A stretch of 64,000 nt of DNA, from assembly GCA_963814985.1 (NCBI GenBank), contig CAWFFV010000009.1, positions 1-64,000 on the forward strand. The letters run 5' to 3'. The notes under the pieces were generated by a model. It saw only the letters and a program-made list of their open reading frames with translations, was not told the DNA's origin and did not search any database. The stretch comes from CAWFFV01 sp963814985 (GTDB lineage Bacteria > Chloroflexota > Ktedonobacteria > Ktedonobacterales > Ktedonobacteraceae). Made by a program: the position numbers and the translations under genes. This document shows, piece by piece, positions 48,803-58,235 of this stretch (positions are counted from its first letter, which is position 1; every line of letters begins with the position of its first letter).

Positions 48803-49633
48803 TTACCCGTTTCTCTTTAACTTGCCAGTCCGCTTGGCATAGCGCTCCGCCATGCCAAAGATAAAGATGCTGACCGGAATACTCACAACACCTGTTATGA
48901 TCAGTGGCCAGGTAGCATTCCATATCTCAGCAGACCAGATCACTTGATTTCTCAGCAAGCCTGCACGTAAGCCTTCCAGCACATAGGTCGCAGGAGAAAT
49001 ACGCGCCAGAGGTTGCATCCACACGGGTAAGACCTCTACAGGATAATAGACACCGGATACCAGCAACAGGATTGCACGCACAATGTATGACATCTGCGAA
49101 CCACGTTCAGTGTAGAGCAGTGGTAAGACAGCAGCACCAATACCAAAGCCGATGAATGAGACACTTCCCATCAACAACATAAACACAGCAGTCATGTAGT
49201 TGGCGCGGCTCAGATCCAGGTGGAAGAAAGCTCCGACAACAAGCAACTGTACAAATGTGAAAAGCAGACCATGTGCAACAGCATACCAACAACTTCCGAT
49301 CAGGTGCGTAAAACGCGAGATGGGAGCCATAAATGTATGTTCAATTGTGCCCTCCCAGCGCTCTATCGTAATCAAATCGGTCACTCCCTCAAAGGTTACA
49401 CTGAGGTATGACCAGACCGACGTTCCAATCAACAGGTAGAGGACCAGATAACTGGTATTGATCTTCACTCCTGTAATAAGCTCTGCACTGGCTCCAATGT
49501 AGGTAACTGACATGGCATTGACGATGTTGTATACCAACCAGACCACTTCCCATGCCCAGTACCGCTTCGTCAGATTCCAGTTTCGTTCAAAAAAGGCGTA
49601 GGTTGCACGCCCCTGGTGCATCAGCGTAGACAT
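48803..49633 (-). CDS. ABC-2 type exporter permease
   Basis: A 276-residue permease with about six membrane helices, of the ABC-2 (NodJ/DrrB) type. The later segment VRAILLLVSGVYYPVEVLPVW (about residues 186-206) and the ARISPATYVLEGLR motif (about 211-224) are characteristic. It pairs with the ATPase encoded five bases upstream, forming an exporter for drugs, lipids or polysaccharide; the cargo is unknown. Confidence 0.9.
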   Translation of the reverse strand: MSTLMHQGRATYAFFERNWNLTKRYWAWEVVWLVYNIVNAMSVTYIGASAELITGVKINTSYLVLYLLIGTSVWSYLSVTFEGVTDLITIERWEGTIEHTFMAPISRFTHLIGSCWYAVAHGLLFTFVQLLVVGAFFHLDLSRANYMTAVFMLLMGSVSFIGFGIGAAVLPLLYTERGSQMSYIVRAILLLVSGVYYPVEVLPVWMQPLARISPATYVLEGLRAGLLRNQVIWSAEIWNATWPLIITGVVSIPVSIFIFGMAERYAKRTGKLKRNG

Positions 49634-49638
49634 CGATG

Positions 49639-50589
49639 CTATTCCTCTTCTTCTCTTTCCGCTTCAAAGACTTCAAATGCCTTCTCCCAGCTTCCATAGC
49701 GCTGAATATCGTCCGCTGTGATCTGCTGGGAGGCTGTATAATGTATGAAGACCTCGTTCATTGTTGCAGGAGTCCCACGTCCCATCAACTCGGTGACGAC
49801 ACGCTTCAATTCAGCCGTCTCACCAATGGCAGTGATACGCCCCTGGTCGATGATGGCAACACGATCACAGAGCGCTTCGGCCTCGTCCATATCATGGGTA
49901 GTGATCAGAATAGTAGCATTATGCTGTTCACGTAGTTCCTTGATAAAGTTCTGCACGTCCATCTTTGAGCGAGGATCAAGACCGGTCGTCGGTTCGTCAA
50001 GCAGTAAGACGATGGGTGCTGTCAGAAAGGCACGCGCAATAGCAACCTTTTGTTGCATACCACGCGACATATTCTCCAGCGGTGCACCAATACGATCAGA
50101 CTTAATCCCCAGACGAGCAAGGATACTTCTGATCCTGGCTCGTGCTTCCGCACCAGGCATATCGTAAAGTCGTGCTGCATAGATCAAGTTCTCCATCGGC
50201 GACAACTTCTTGAAGAAGGAAGCTTCGACACTCACCCGGTTGATCAGTCGCTGTACCATGCGCTCATCTTTAATGACATCGTAGCCAAAGATCCTGACTG
50301 ATCCCGTATCGGGGATCAGAAGCGTTGAAAGTATACAAATCAACGTAGACTTACCAGAACCGTTAGCTCCTAGAATACCCACAATCTCACGGCGCTGAAT
50401 AGTCATGCTCACATTATCAACAGCACGTATTTCACGCTTTTTCTCGTATTCTTGACGCTTCTTACCCCACAGCGGACGTGGCTTTTTAAAGATCTTAGAG
50501 ACACCATCAATTACCACAGCAGCTTTGGTAGTATCAATGACGATATTATCTGCTAATTGAGTTTGTGCATCGAGATCGGGTACAGGCAC
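49639..50589 (-). CDS. ABC exporter ATPase (DrrA/NodI type)
   Basis: A 316-residue ATPase: Walker A GANGSGKST (about 73-81), signature MSRGMQQKVA in place of LSGGQ, Walker B IVLLLDEPTTGLD and the switch His in TTHDMDEAEAL. An N-terminal extension of about 30 residues precedes the fold. The start is taken as GTG 50589 because the AAAGGAG site lies immediately upstream; a TTG at 50610 would place that site inside the gene. It is the first gene of the operon with the permease. Confidence 0.92.
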   Translation of the reverse strand: MPVPDLDAQTQLADNIVIDTTKAAVVIDGVSKIFKKPRPLWGKKRQEYEKKREIRAVDNVSMTIQRREIVGILGANGSGKSTLICILSTLLIPDTGSVRIFGYDVIKDERMVQRLINRVSVEASFFKKLSPMENLIYAARLYDMPGAEARARIRSILARLGIKSDRIGAPLENMSRGMQQKVAIARAFLTAPIVLLLDEPTTGLDPRSKMDVQNFIKELREQHNATILITTHDMDEAEALCDRVAIIDQGRITAIGETAELKRVVTELMGRGTPATMNEVFIHYTASQQITADDIQRYGSWEKAFEVFEAEREEEE

Positions 50590-50626
50590 GTTTTCTCTCC
50601 TTTGCAACAAGATAAAAAATCACAAC

Positions 50627-50670
50627 AAAAAACCGTGGGACTGGATTTTTCTGTTAACCAGTGCCCACGG
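50627..50670 (-). terminator. intrinsic terminator
   Basis: CCGTGGGACTGG and CCAGTGCCCACGG pair as the stem between 50633 and 50670. On the minus strand six Ts follow (A-run 50627-50632). It lies 24 bases past the stop of the 63-residue gene and ends that transcript before the ABC operon. Confidence 0.8.
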
Positions 50671-50693
50671 CTGAGGGTGTTTCTTTTACACAC

Positions 50694-50885
50694 CTACTCA
50701 GATGAAATAGGTGGACTACCCCAGGAAATGGGCACACTGATCCCTTGAGCGACAAAGGTGACAGGTGCAAAAAGCATCCCACCATCACCAATGGTGCACT
50801 TAAGATCGATGGGCATGGTATGACCGTAAGCGGTGGTGAGACCACGTAGACGTGTCATGCAGTGTAATTGTACATTGATTACCAT
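50694..50885 (-). CDS. small hypothetical protein (63 aa)
   Basis: Not recognised. ATG 50885 has a strong AAGGAG site nine bases upstream; an earlier ATG (50894) directly abuts the site and is less likely. The product has no membrane segment, is mostly beta-like (MVINVQLHCMTRLRGL and GHTMPIDLKCTIGDGG stretches) and ends in ISWGSPPISSE. A promoter (50987-51016) and an intrinsic terminator (50627-50670) flank it, so it is a self-contained transcription unit. That is the main evidence that it is real. Confidence 0.65.
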   Translation of the reverse strand: MVINVQLHCMTRLRGLTTAYGHTMPIDLKCTIGDGGMLFAPVTFVAQGISVPISWGSPPISSE

Positions 50886-50986
50886 GCTCGCCATCTCCTT
50901 CCATAAGTTTTTTTCTAACAATTCCGAAAAGGCCTGTTTATTCGCCTTTTTGAGGATATTACACACGTAATTCCCCATCGATTTTA

Positions 50987-51016
50987 AGTATACGTGATTC
51001 TTTAGCGATCTGTCAA
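50987..51016 (-). promoter_or_regulatory. promoter of the 63-aa gene
   Basis: Minus-strand TTGACA (plus 51011-51016), an 18-bp spacer and TATACT (plus 50987-50992). It leaves about 95 nt of leader before the ATG. Confidence 0.7.
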
Positions 51017-51083
51017 GGGCCAGGAGTGCTAAAAAGCCTCTTTGCTATTGAGGAGATTCGACAAAGTCAGCAAGTTCGCCACG

Positions 51084-51407
51084 TTAAATCGTTTGTACCA
51101 GGCGGATATGTTGCTGAATTGCTAGTTCTGCACTCCCGCAACTCCATTCACGAATAACAAGGCGATAAAGTGTAAGATAACCATTCTGCTGGGGATAGAG
51201 AGCCGTAACATAGCCACGGCCCAGGCGAGTATCATCAAATGTCGCAACGACATAGCGTTTCCCATTGGGATCGATGGCAATGTGACGTGCCAGGTCTAAT
51301 GTTTGTAAGTGTACAGGTGGCGCATTGGGAATATCAACTGACCTCGTTGGAGAGGCCAGCGTTGAGATAAGTGATTGCTCACTATCCAGTGTTTCATTTA
51401 TGGACAT
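51084..51407 (-). CDS. hypothetical protein (107 aa)
   Basis: Not recognised. A soluble protein with a beta-rich middle (ARHIAIDPNGKRYVVATFDDTRLGRGYVTALYP split near residues 40-70) and a C-terminal helix. The ATG at 51407 has an AGGA site. It lies between the 63-residue gene and the transglutaminase operon, all on the minus strand, but gaps of more than 100 bases suggest separate units. Confidence 0.65.
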   Translation of the reverse strand: MSINETLDSEQSLISTLASPTRSVDIPNAPPVHLQTLDLARHIAIDPNGKRYVVATFDDTRLGRGYVTALYPQQNGYLTLYRLVIREWSCGSAELAIQQHIRLVQTI

Positions 51408-51517
51408 AGGATTCTCCTAACATACAACCAGAAAGTCTTGCAGTCTGCTAGCTGTAGAAATCACAAACTGCAAGCTACAGTGTACGGGAGTCCACCCATT
51501 TGGTCAAGCAAAGTAGT

Positions 51518-53992
51518 TTATAAGTCCTCTTGTAAGAGCTTTTCTACGCGCTGACGCCTCCAGAGGTCGGATAGGAAACTCCATAGACGCAGAGGGAGCC
51601 TGCGCAAGAAGTGCGGATGCCGCAGAACATAGAAGAAGAGGCGCGGTTGCAGGTGCTTCCATAAGTCTGGCAACTCGTTCATCTCTCCGCTACGATGAGG
51701 ATGTTCCAGACTCTCTGGATCAGCCCAACGGCCACGAACATAAATATCTCCGAACCGCTCCAGAGTTGGAGCTTCCTTTGGTGCGGTCGTCGCCAATCCC
51801 TGGATATACTCATAGGGAGTCTGCGAAGGCTGAATCTTGATGCCTGCCCAACTCGCCAGCAGGCAGAGGCGGCCATACAACTGGGTTGGCAGATCATAAC
51901 GATGGAAGAGACGCCGCCACCAGAGGCCAAAGAGAATACAAGCAAAGAGCAGAAGCAGAATGATGCTCCCTAAGGCCACTCCTACCTGCTGATGCAATTG
52001 AGCTTGAGATCCTGTCTGGGCATTGGTCGCAGTGGTGTTTGGTCCATCCACTCCAGCAAGATCATGTCGATGCTGCAATCCGGGAGGAACAACACTCTTT
52101 CCAGGATTTGTGCCAACACTACTTGCTCCATTCCCAGGGAATTGATTGGGAAGAGGGCGTGAGAAGGCCGGAAAGCTTGCTGACGGTTCAAAATTGATCC
52201 AGCCATACCCGGCAAAGTAGACCTGCGTCCAACTATGGGCATCCGTACCATAAACAACATGTTGATGATTCTTCGCATCATTTTCGCCGTTGGTATACCC
52301 AACGGCTACACGCGCCGGAATACCTAAGGAACGCGCCATGACCGCCATTGCACTGGAAAAGTAGTTACAAAACCCTGCATGGTTACTACGGAATAGAAAC
52401 CATGAAACGCCTTCTTCGCCCGGAGGTAGCTGGACATCCAGGCTATATGTAAAGTTTGTGCGCAAGTATGTTTCCAGGGCAACCACTTTATCATACATTG
52501 TTGGAGCTTGAGCGGTAATCTGCCTTGCAAGGTCAGTAATTTGTGGGTCGAGGTTATTTGGTAACTGTACATTTGCCTGCACAACAGCCGGACTATAGTA
52601 TGTCACAGGAAGCGCTCCATCATAGTTTGCGGGAAACTGCGGAAAATCTACGGGCATCGGAACCAGACGCAATGTTTTTTCATCTGCCGAGGAAACCAGG
52701 GACGTTATCGTATAGTGTGATCCAGCAACAAGCCTGCCACTCTGCGCCAGCCATGACACAACTGCGCCACTTGCAGTACTTGCCATCACTTTAGCTGGCT
52801 GGCTCACTGAAACAATGTCGGATGCACCCAGCAGATATGGATACTGTTCGCCAGGAGGACTCACAACTGCAATATTCTGCGTCACGGCATGAATTCAATG
52901 CGGAACCAGATGGCAATACTTGATTTGCCTGGACAGGCAGGTCCCCTGTTGCTCCATTCGTCCAGCCTCGACCCGTGTAGGTATCATAGTTAAGGGACGT
53001 AAGATACTGTAAACCTGCATCATTTGTTTGGACGGTGAGAACCACATCATGATTAAGGTTTGGATTTCCCCCTAAGACTAATGTATCTCTAAAGTTTCCG
53101 TGATTAGCAGGAGTCGTACCACCGCTGACGGAGATAATACGGTTCCAGGTATTCTGAACTTGTACCCATGGATTAGCACTTACATTCCAGATCTGTGAAG
53201 CAGTTGCATCTGTATATCCCCACGGCAAGATCCAGGAAAAGATTAAAATGCCAATTGAGATCAGCGCTCCTGCCTGCATTATATCCCAGCCAATATCGTC
53301 GGCATATCGTAATCCTTGCAGCTGCCAACGCCGTATCGATTCATAGAGGTTGAAGCGGAGCAGCAAAAGGAGTGAAGCAATCAGAAAGACGATGAGGAAG
53401 ACAATATAACGATCATCTACATTGCTCAGATTGATGAGGAGGACGACGGCATTAGCAACAACCATCAGCCAGGGACTGCGGGTGCGATATACAAGCCAGG
53501 CACTTGTGTAAGCCAGGATGAAACCCAACGTTACGATGAAGAATAGGAAGATCGAGTCATCGTCGCCAGTGCCTCCACTAAGCACAGTCATAAACCAGCT
53601 CTGCATCCCATGTAAGAGCCTGATAGTATCGCCTCCATAGAAAGCGCCGGATGTCTGCCAGAAGGCCAGTACCAAACTAAGGCCGATGGCAATGGCATGG
53701 ACAAGTAGACGCGGAAAGCGTTTTTGCTTGGCAGCAATCACTCCGCCTATCAAGCCGAGAGCAGTTGTCAGTGAAAGGATACTGAGATGCGCGACCCACC
53801 CCGCAGCCTGTACACACCAGATAGTGCTGTACACAACTGTAGCAAGCAAGAATAATGAAAACCATCCTTCTGCCAGCCCAAGGCGCACTTCAAGTACAGG
53901 TTTGCGAGAACGAAACCTGCCACCAGGGCCATCATCATGCTTTGGTCCATCAGAGAAATCTTTGAGAGTCGTTCAATTGCTGCCTCTTGCAT
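51518..53992 (-). pseudogene. membrane transglutaminase-like protein (DUF3488/TgpA type), frameshifted
   Basis: A TgpA-like protein: about six N-terminal helices (DUF3488-like), a linker, a transglutaminase core with catalytic Cys in HAGFCNYFSSAMAVMARSLG, His in TDAHSWTQVYF and Asp/Glu in GWINFEPS, then a further helix (VALGSIILLLLFACILFGLWW) and a DUF4129-like tail (YEYIQGL). One break at about 52890 (an extra T) separates membrane and enzyme parts. A second near 53965 may separate the ATG at 53992 from the body; otherwise GTG 53888 starts the protein. It follows DUF58 and MoxR genes, the usual partners. Confidence 0.85.
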
Positions 53993-53997
53993 TGTTA

Positions 53998-55209
53998 TTA
54001 TCCCCGTTGTGTATAACGTGCATTAGGACCACTTTCCAGTATCTGAGTAAGAGATTCTCTACACTTGATGCGCATAACAGGGATACCAGCCCCTTCCAAC
54101 AATGCTAATGTATCTTCGTCAGAGGATCGATTCTCAAACGACGCCGCATTGAGTCCCACAACCGCTACCTGTACACCACGACGCTGGAGATGGCGTAATC
54201 CATCATGCCAATCGCGAGAACTAGATGACGTAATGACAATGGCTACCGTATTGCGCCCAAAGTGTAATGCATCGAGAGAGAGGGCTTCTTTCAGTTCTGG
54301 TCCTGGTCCAGCCGCGACCACTGCCAATAACTCAAGCACACGCTCAATCTGTCGATCTCCACGGTCTAGCGAGAGGACTTCACGATGATGACTGTTCACA
54401 ATCATTCCCACCGAGAGATCCTGGCGAAGCAGATAGGTTGCAATTGTGGCTGCAAGGGTTACCCCATATTCTTCCGTCGAATGCTCCCCCTGCCCTCCCT
54501 GAACCGCTTCATGCAAATCGAGAACAATCCAGGCATCGACAGCAGGGTCCAGGTCAAACTCCTTCACCATCAGTTTATTATAATGCGCGCTGGAACGCCA
54601 ATGAATACGGCTGAGTGCATCACCAGCGACATAGTCGCGAATCGTGGTCGCATTGGTAGTGGTTTGTAAAGCACGCCGCGAACTACGCCCTCTCCCAGGT
54701 AAGCCACCAGTAAAGAGAGCGAAATTGGTAATTGGTAATATACGCGGCAATACCAGCACTTCATGCGAAGCGGCAAGGAAGATACGTCGCCGAAACAGGC
54801 CAAAAGGGTCACCACTCGTGGCAGTAACGGGGCCAAGGCGAAAACGTCCACGTTGCCGACAGATGCTTCGTGCTCGCCACGTTGAGCGCTTGCGCCCTCC
54901 CATACTGGCCACATAGCCCGCTCGATGTCCTGGCAGAGTTGAACCATCAGCGATCTGAACCCACAATTTGGGCAAGGCACTCAGGTTATCCAGCACTAAG
55001 CGCTCGTCGAAGATCTCACCAACTTGCACACGCCCATTCGTTGCCGCACGACGAAACATCAGCTTACGCAGGCTATAATGTGCCCACGACCAGGAGAGAA
55101 CGAACAACGTCAGCAAGACGTAGGTTAGCAGATACAGAACCTTCCAACCGCTACTGATGGCAAAAAAAGCCAGGATGATCACGAGCAGTACAGCTTGCCA
55201 GGGCCGCAT
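53998..55209 (-). CDS. DUF58 domain protein
   Basis: A 403-residue protein with two N-terminal membrane helices (about residues 5-25 and 28-45) and a DUF58 domain with GDALSRIHWRSSAHYNKLMVKEF (about residues 200-222, split here only by description). A von Willebrand-like DAWIVLDLHE strand follows. DUF58 proteins pair with MoxR ATPases and transglutaminase-like membrane proteins and are thought to assist envelope complexes. The gene starts four bases after the MoxR stop. Confidence 0.9.
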   Translation of the reverse strand: MRPWQAVLLVIILAFFAISSGWKVLYLLTYVLLTLFVLSWSWAHYSLRKLMFRRAATNGRVQVGEIFDERLVLDNLSALPKLWVQIADGSTLPGHRAGYVASMGGRKRSTWRARSICRQRGRFRLGPVTATSGDPFGLFRRRIFLAASHEVLVLPRILPITNFALFTGGLPGRGRSSRRALQTTTNATTIRDYVAGDALSRIHWRSSAHYNKLMVKEFDLDPAVDAWIVLDLHEAVQGGQGEHSTEEYGVTLAATIATYLLRQDLSVGMIVNSHHREVLSLDRGDRQIERVLELLAVVAAGPGPELKEALSLDALHFGRNTVAIVITSSSSRDWHDGLRHLQRRGVQVAVVGLNAASFENRSSDEDTLALLEGAGIPVMRIKCRESLTQILESGPNARYTQRG

Positions 55210-55212
55210 AGT

Positions 55213-56184
55213 TTAGCGCCCCTTCCCGCCACTAACCCATGCATTGGGCACAGGAACACTCTGCAAGATCTCATCCAGCAGAGTTGTAGAAGTAATCGCA
55301 CGAACACGTGCAGATGGAGTGACAATGATACGATGAGCAAGCGTTGGCTTTACAAGCAGTTTTACATCATCAGGGATAACATAGCCACGCCCACGCATAG
55401 CCGCCAGGGCTTGCGAGGTGCGGAACAATGCCAATGATCCGCGAGGGCTGGCACCCAGATAGATATTCGCGTGATTACGTGTTGCGCCGGCAATCGCCAC
55501 AATATACTCACGGATCGATGGATCAACGTGAATAGTGCGAACCTGCTGTTGGATTACAACCAACTCTTCGGCAGTCATAATCTGTGTCAGATCCTCTAAC
55601 GGATGGTGGTGCTGGTGGCTATCCAGGATATTGATCTCATCCGCTGGTTTAGGATAACCTAGCTTGATGTTCATCATAAAACGGTCAAGCTGGGCTTCAG
55701 GCAGAGGAAACGTCCCTTCATATTCGATTGGGTTCTGGGTTGCCATGACCATAAACGGCTCCGGCAGGCGATAGGTCACACCATCCACTGTAACCTGCCC
55801 TTCCTCCATCGCTTCTAGCAAGGCTGACTGCGTTTTAGGAGTCGCCCGGTTCACTTCATCGGCCAGCACAATCTGTGCCATAATCGGCCCTGGACGAAAT
55901 TCAAAATTTCCTGTTTTCTGATTGTAAATGGAGACGCCGGTAACATCACTCGGCAAAAGGTCAGGCGTAAATTGGATACGCTTAAATGAACATCCAATAG
56001 AACGAGCAATTGCTTTTGTCAGAACAGTTTTACCAACTCCAGGCACATCTTCGATAAGTATATGTCCATGACAAATAACGGCAATCAGGCTGAAAGCCAC
56101 GGGTTCAGCCTTTCCAACAATAATGCGTTCAACGTTACCTACAACACGTTGTACAGCGGTCGCCAAGTCCTGTACTGACTGCAT
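55213..56184 (-). CDS. MoxR-family AAA+ ATPase
   Basis: A 323-residue AAA+ chaperone: Walker A EDVPGVGKTVLTKA (about residues 41-54), Walker B VLADEVNRATPKTQSALLEAMEE (about 105-127, shown in part), sensor ATQNPIEYEGTFPLPEAQLDRF and the arginine finger region. It opens the MoxR, DUF58, transglutaminase operon. Family members act as chaperones for metal or cofactor insertion and envelope complexes; the target here is not known. Confidence 0.95.
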   Translation of the reverse strand: MQSVQDLATAVQRVVGNVERIIVGKAEPVAFSLIAVICHGHILIEDVPGVGKTVLTKAIARSIGCSFKRIQFTPDLLPSDVTGVSIYNQKTGNFEFRPGPIMAQIVLADEVNRATPKTQSALLEAMEEGQVTVDGVTYRLPEPFMVMATQNPIEYEGTFPLPEAQLDRFMMNIKLGYPKPADEINILDSHQHHHPLEDLTQIMTAEELVVIQQQVRTIHVDPSIREYIVAIAGATRNHANIYLGASPRGSLALFRTSQALAAMRGRGYVIPDDVKLLVKPTLAHRIIVTPSARVRAITSTTLLDEILQSVPVPNAWVSGGKGR

Positions 56185-56545
56185 TTTTTATCTATCTCCC
56201 CAGCGAAGTCTGACCGAGGCTCACACCTGGATATATTCACATCATTTAGTACGTGTTAGTGTATCCCATACCAGGACAAACGACAAGCACTCAGAACGAT
56301 ATAGGCTATCTATTATTTTTGGCCACAACGTCTTCATCTCTGACACAAAAACTTGACGAATACCCACCAACATAGGCCGATTTCTGCTTGAAAACAGCAC
56401 ATCACTTATTATTTACTAATACGTTACCAGGTGTGTTTTTGTTGCACTCAATGGTACCTTCCTCCACCAGTTCCATCCCTGTTTCCTCGTACATTCTGCT
56501 TCCCGGAAGAAGCTGATACGTACAACACTATCGCAATCCCTTGGA
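56185..56545. other. intergenic region, nothing recognised
   Basis: About 360 bases between the MoxR start and the SDR stop, both minus strand. I see no gene or clear terminator. The MoxR promoter must be here but no consensus pair stands out. Confidence 0.4.
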
Positions 56546-57421
56546 TCAGACAGCCTGGATATGTGAGAGGCCAAAGAGTCTCAACACCAAACTATCACGC
56601 ACTCGGTCAGGTAAGAAACGCAGGAGAACGACTATGCTGGCTCCCCGTCCAACAGGATAGCGCGTTTTCGGATGACGAGAGGTCAGTGCATGGATAACAG
56701 CAGTTACTACGACATCTGGGACATCCAGATGTTGACTGGCCAACGCTTTGCTGAGCGCTGCAAGCCCGGATGCGTACAGTTGTTGCTGAGGCTTCGAAAA
56801 CTGTTGTCTGGCCTGTTGGGCACTCGTTCCCGATTTTTCAAAGATCTTCGTCTGCATGCCCAGCGGTTCAATGATGGAGACAGATATACCCCAGGGGCGA
56901 AGTTCGCCACGCAGTGCATCGGTAAGAGATTCCAGCGCCGTTTTCGCTGCTGAGATCACCCCGAAATAGGGAAGCGTTACTCGTCCGCTTGCCGCTCCTA
57001 TGTTGATAAGATGCCCACGTGCTTCCCTCAGCAGAGGAAGAAATGCCTGGGTGACCGCAACCTGTCCGATGACGCTGACCTCGAATTGCCTGCGTACCTC
57101 CTCAACTGGAGTCAATTCAATCGGACCTTCAACGATAACACCGGCATTATTCACCAGTCCGACAAGTCCTGCACTCCCGACCTCCCCAGCAACGGTTTTC
57201 GCAGCCTGGGCAATGGAAGCGGGATCAGTGATATCGAGCAAGATGGGGATAATACGAGTAGAAATGTCACGTTGGAGCCTCTCTCCATCAGCAACTTTTC
57301 GCACGCCAGCAAAGACTTGAAATCCTAATGCATCGAGCCGACGAGCAGTAACCGTGCCAAGGCCGCCCGATGCTCCTGTAATCAAAACAGCTCCTCTGTG
57401 TGTCTGAATTGGTGTCTCCAT
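56546..57421 (-). CDS. short-chain dehydrogenase/reductase, catalytic Tyr apparently replaced
   Basis: A 291-residue classical SDR. The cofactor motif is TGASGGLG (about residues 15-22), the NNAG motif is present (VNNAGVI), and the catalytic Ser region is IGAASGRV. The YxxxK site reads VISAAKTA, so Ile stands where Tyr is expected, while the Lys remains. A Tyr four residues before (LPYFG) might substitute. The start is ATG 57421 (AAAGGAA site); an 18-residue in-frame extension lacks family sequence. It is divergent from a TetR gene with paired operators between, implying repression by that TetR. Confidence 0.88.
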   Translation of the reverse strand: METPIQTHRGAVLITGASGGLGTVTARRLDALGFQVFAGVRKVADGERLQRDISTRIIPILLDITDPASIAQAAKTVAGEVGSAGLVGLVNNAGVIVEGPIELTPVEEVRRQFEVSVIGQVAVTQAFLPLLREARGHLINIGAASGRVTLPYFGVISAAKTALESLTDALRGELRPWGISVSIIEPLGMQTKIFEKSGTSAQQARQQFSKPQQQLYASGLAALSKALASQHLDVPDVVVTAVIHALTSRHPKTRYPVGRGASIVVLLRFLPDRVRDSLVLRLFGLSHIQAV

Positions 57422-57487
57422 AAGGATGACGTTCCTTTCGCTGAAAGAAGAACAACTTGTCTCTTCATCCAACATCTGCTATAATAA

Positions 57488-57541
57488 ACGCTACGTATCG
57501 TGTCTTTATTTGGTATTACAAATGTACACGATACGTAGCGT
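57488..57541. promoter_or_regulatory. paired TetR operators between SDR and tetR
   Basis: Two 16-bp arms, ACGCTACGTATCGTGT (57488-57503) and ACACGATACGTAGCGT (57526-57541), are perfect inverse complements 22 bp apart. Each arm contains a palindromic core CGNTACGTANCG, so each is an operator by itself. The right one overlaps the SDR promoter, as expected for a divergent TetR repressor. Confidence 0.8.
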
Positions 57542-57549
57542 ATTGTCAA
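57521..57549 (-). promoter_or_regulatory. SDR promoter
   Basis: Minus-strand TTGACA (plus 57544-57549), a 17-bp spacer and TACATT (plus 57521-57526). The spacer is almost fully covered by the right operator arm. Confidence 0.6.
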
Positions 57550-57584
57550 GAAAAAATTCCTCAGAAGCAAAGAGGTGAACAGAG

Positions 57585-58181
57585 ATGGTCGAGCAGAAGA
57601 ACCAGCAGGAATCCTCTGCCCCAGGTCGCCGACGAAGCGATCAGGCACACCAGGCAATTTTGCAAGCGACCAGAGAAGTGCTGGAGCAGGTGGGCTATCG
57701 TGCTATGACAATTGAAGCGATTGCGGCAAGAGCTGGCGTGGGGAAAAAGACGATTTATCGCTGGTGGCCTTCCAAAGCCGCTGTGGCTCTTGAAGCGCTG
57801 ACGGCCTATGCCAGGGCACATACGCCTTTTTCAGATACGGGTTCCCTGGAGGGAGATTTACTGGCCTACTTTGAGTATGCCTTTCCAGTCTTGCAAGGGA
57901 AATCAGGAACTGTATTGAGTGGGCTGGCGGCTGAGGCGCAGTTGGACACTGCATTTGCGCATGAATTTCAGCGTGTGTTTATTGTGCCACAGAAAGCAGC
58001 GCTGGTCGCCCTCTTGCAACGTGACGTACAACGGGGTGAACTGACTCCTGATACTAATCTGGACGTACTGGCAGACTTGATTTATGGTGCAAAATGGTAT
58101 CGCTTTCTCCTGTATCCTGCGCCACTGGATGATGCATTCGCCAGGGAAATCGTCGCGCTGATCCTGCGTATGAAAAAGTGA
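57585..58181 (+). CDS. TetR/AcrR family transcriptional regulator
   Basis: A 198-residue repressor: HTH at about residues 18-62 (AILQATREVLEQVGYRAM, IEAIAARAGVGKKTIYRWWPSKAAV), with the YRWWPSK signature common to a TetR subgroup that carries a C-terminal TetR_C domain. The ATG at 57585 has an AGAGGTG site. It is divergent from the SDR gene across paired operators and probably regulates both. Confidence 0.93.
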   Translation: MVEQKNQQESSAPGRRRSDQAHQAILQATREVLEQVGYRAMTIEAIAARAGVGKKTIYRWWPSKAAVALEALTAYARAHTPFSDTGSLEGDLLAYFEYAFPVLQGKSGTVLSGLAAEAQLDTAFAHEFQRVFIVPQKAALVALLQRDVQRGELTPDTNLDVLADLIYGAKWYRFLLYPAPLDDAFAREIVALILRMKK

Positions 58182-58235
58182 AGTGTATTAGCTGAGTAGT
58201 TGCTCAAGAGTGAAACAAACAGAAAGGACGGCGTT

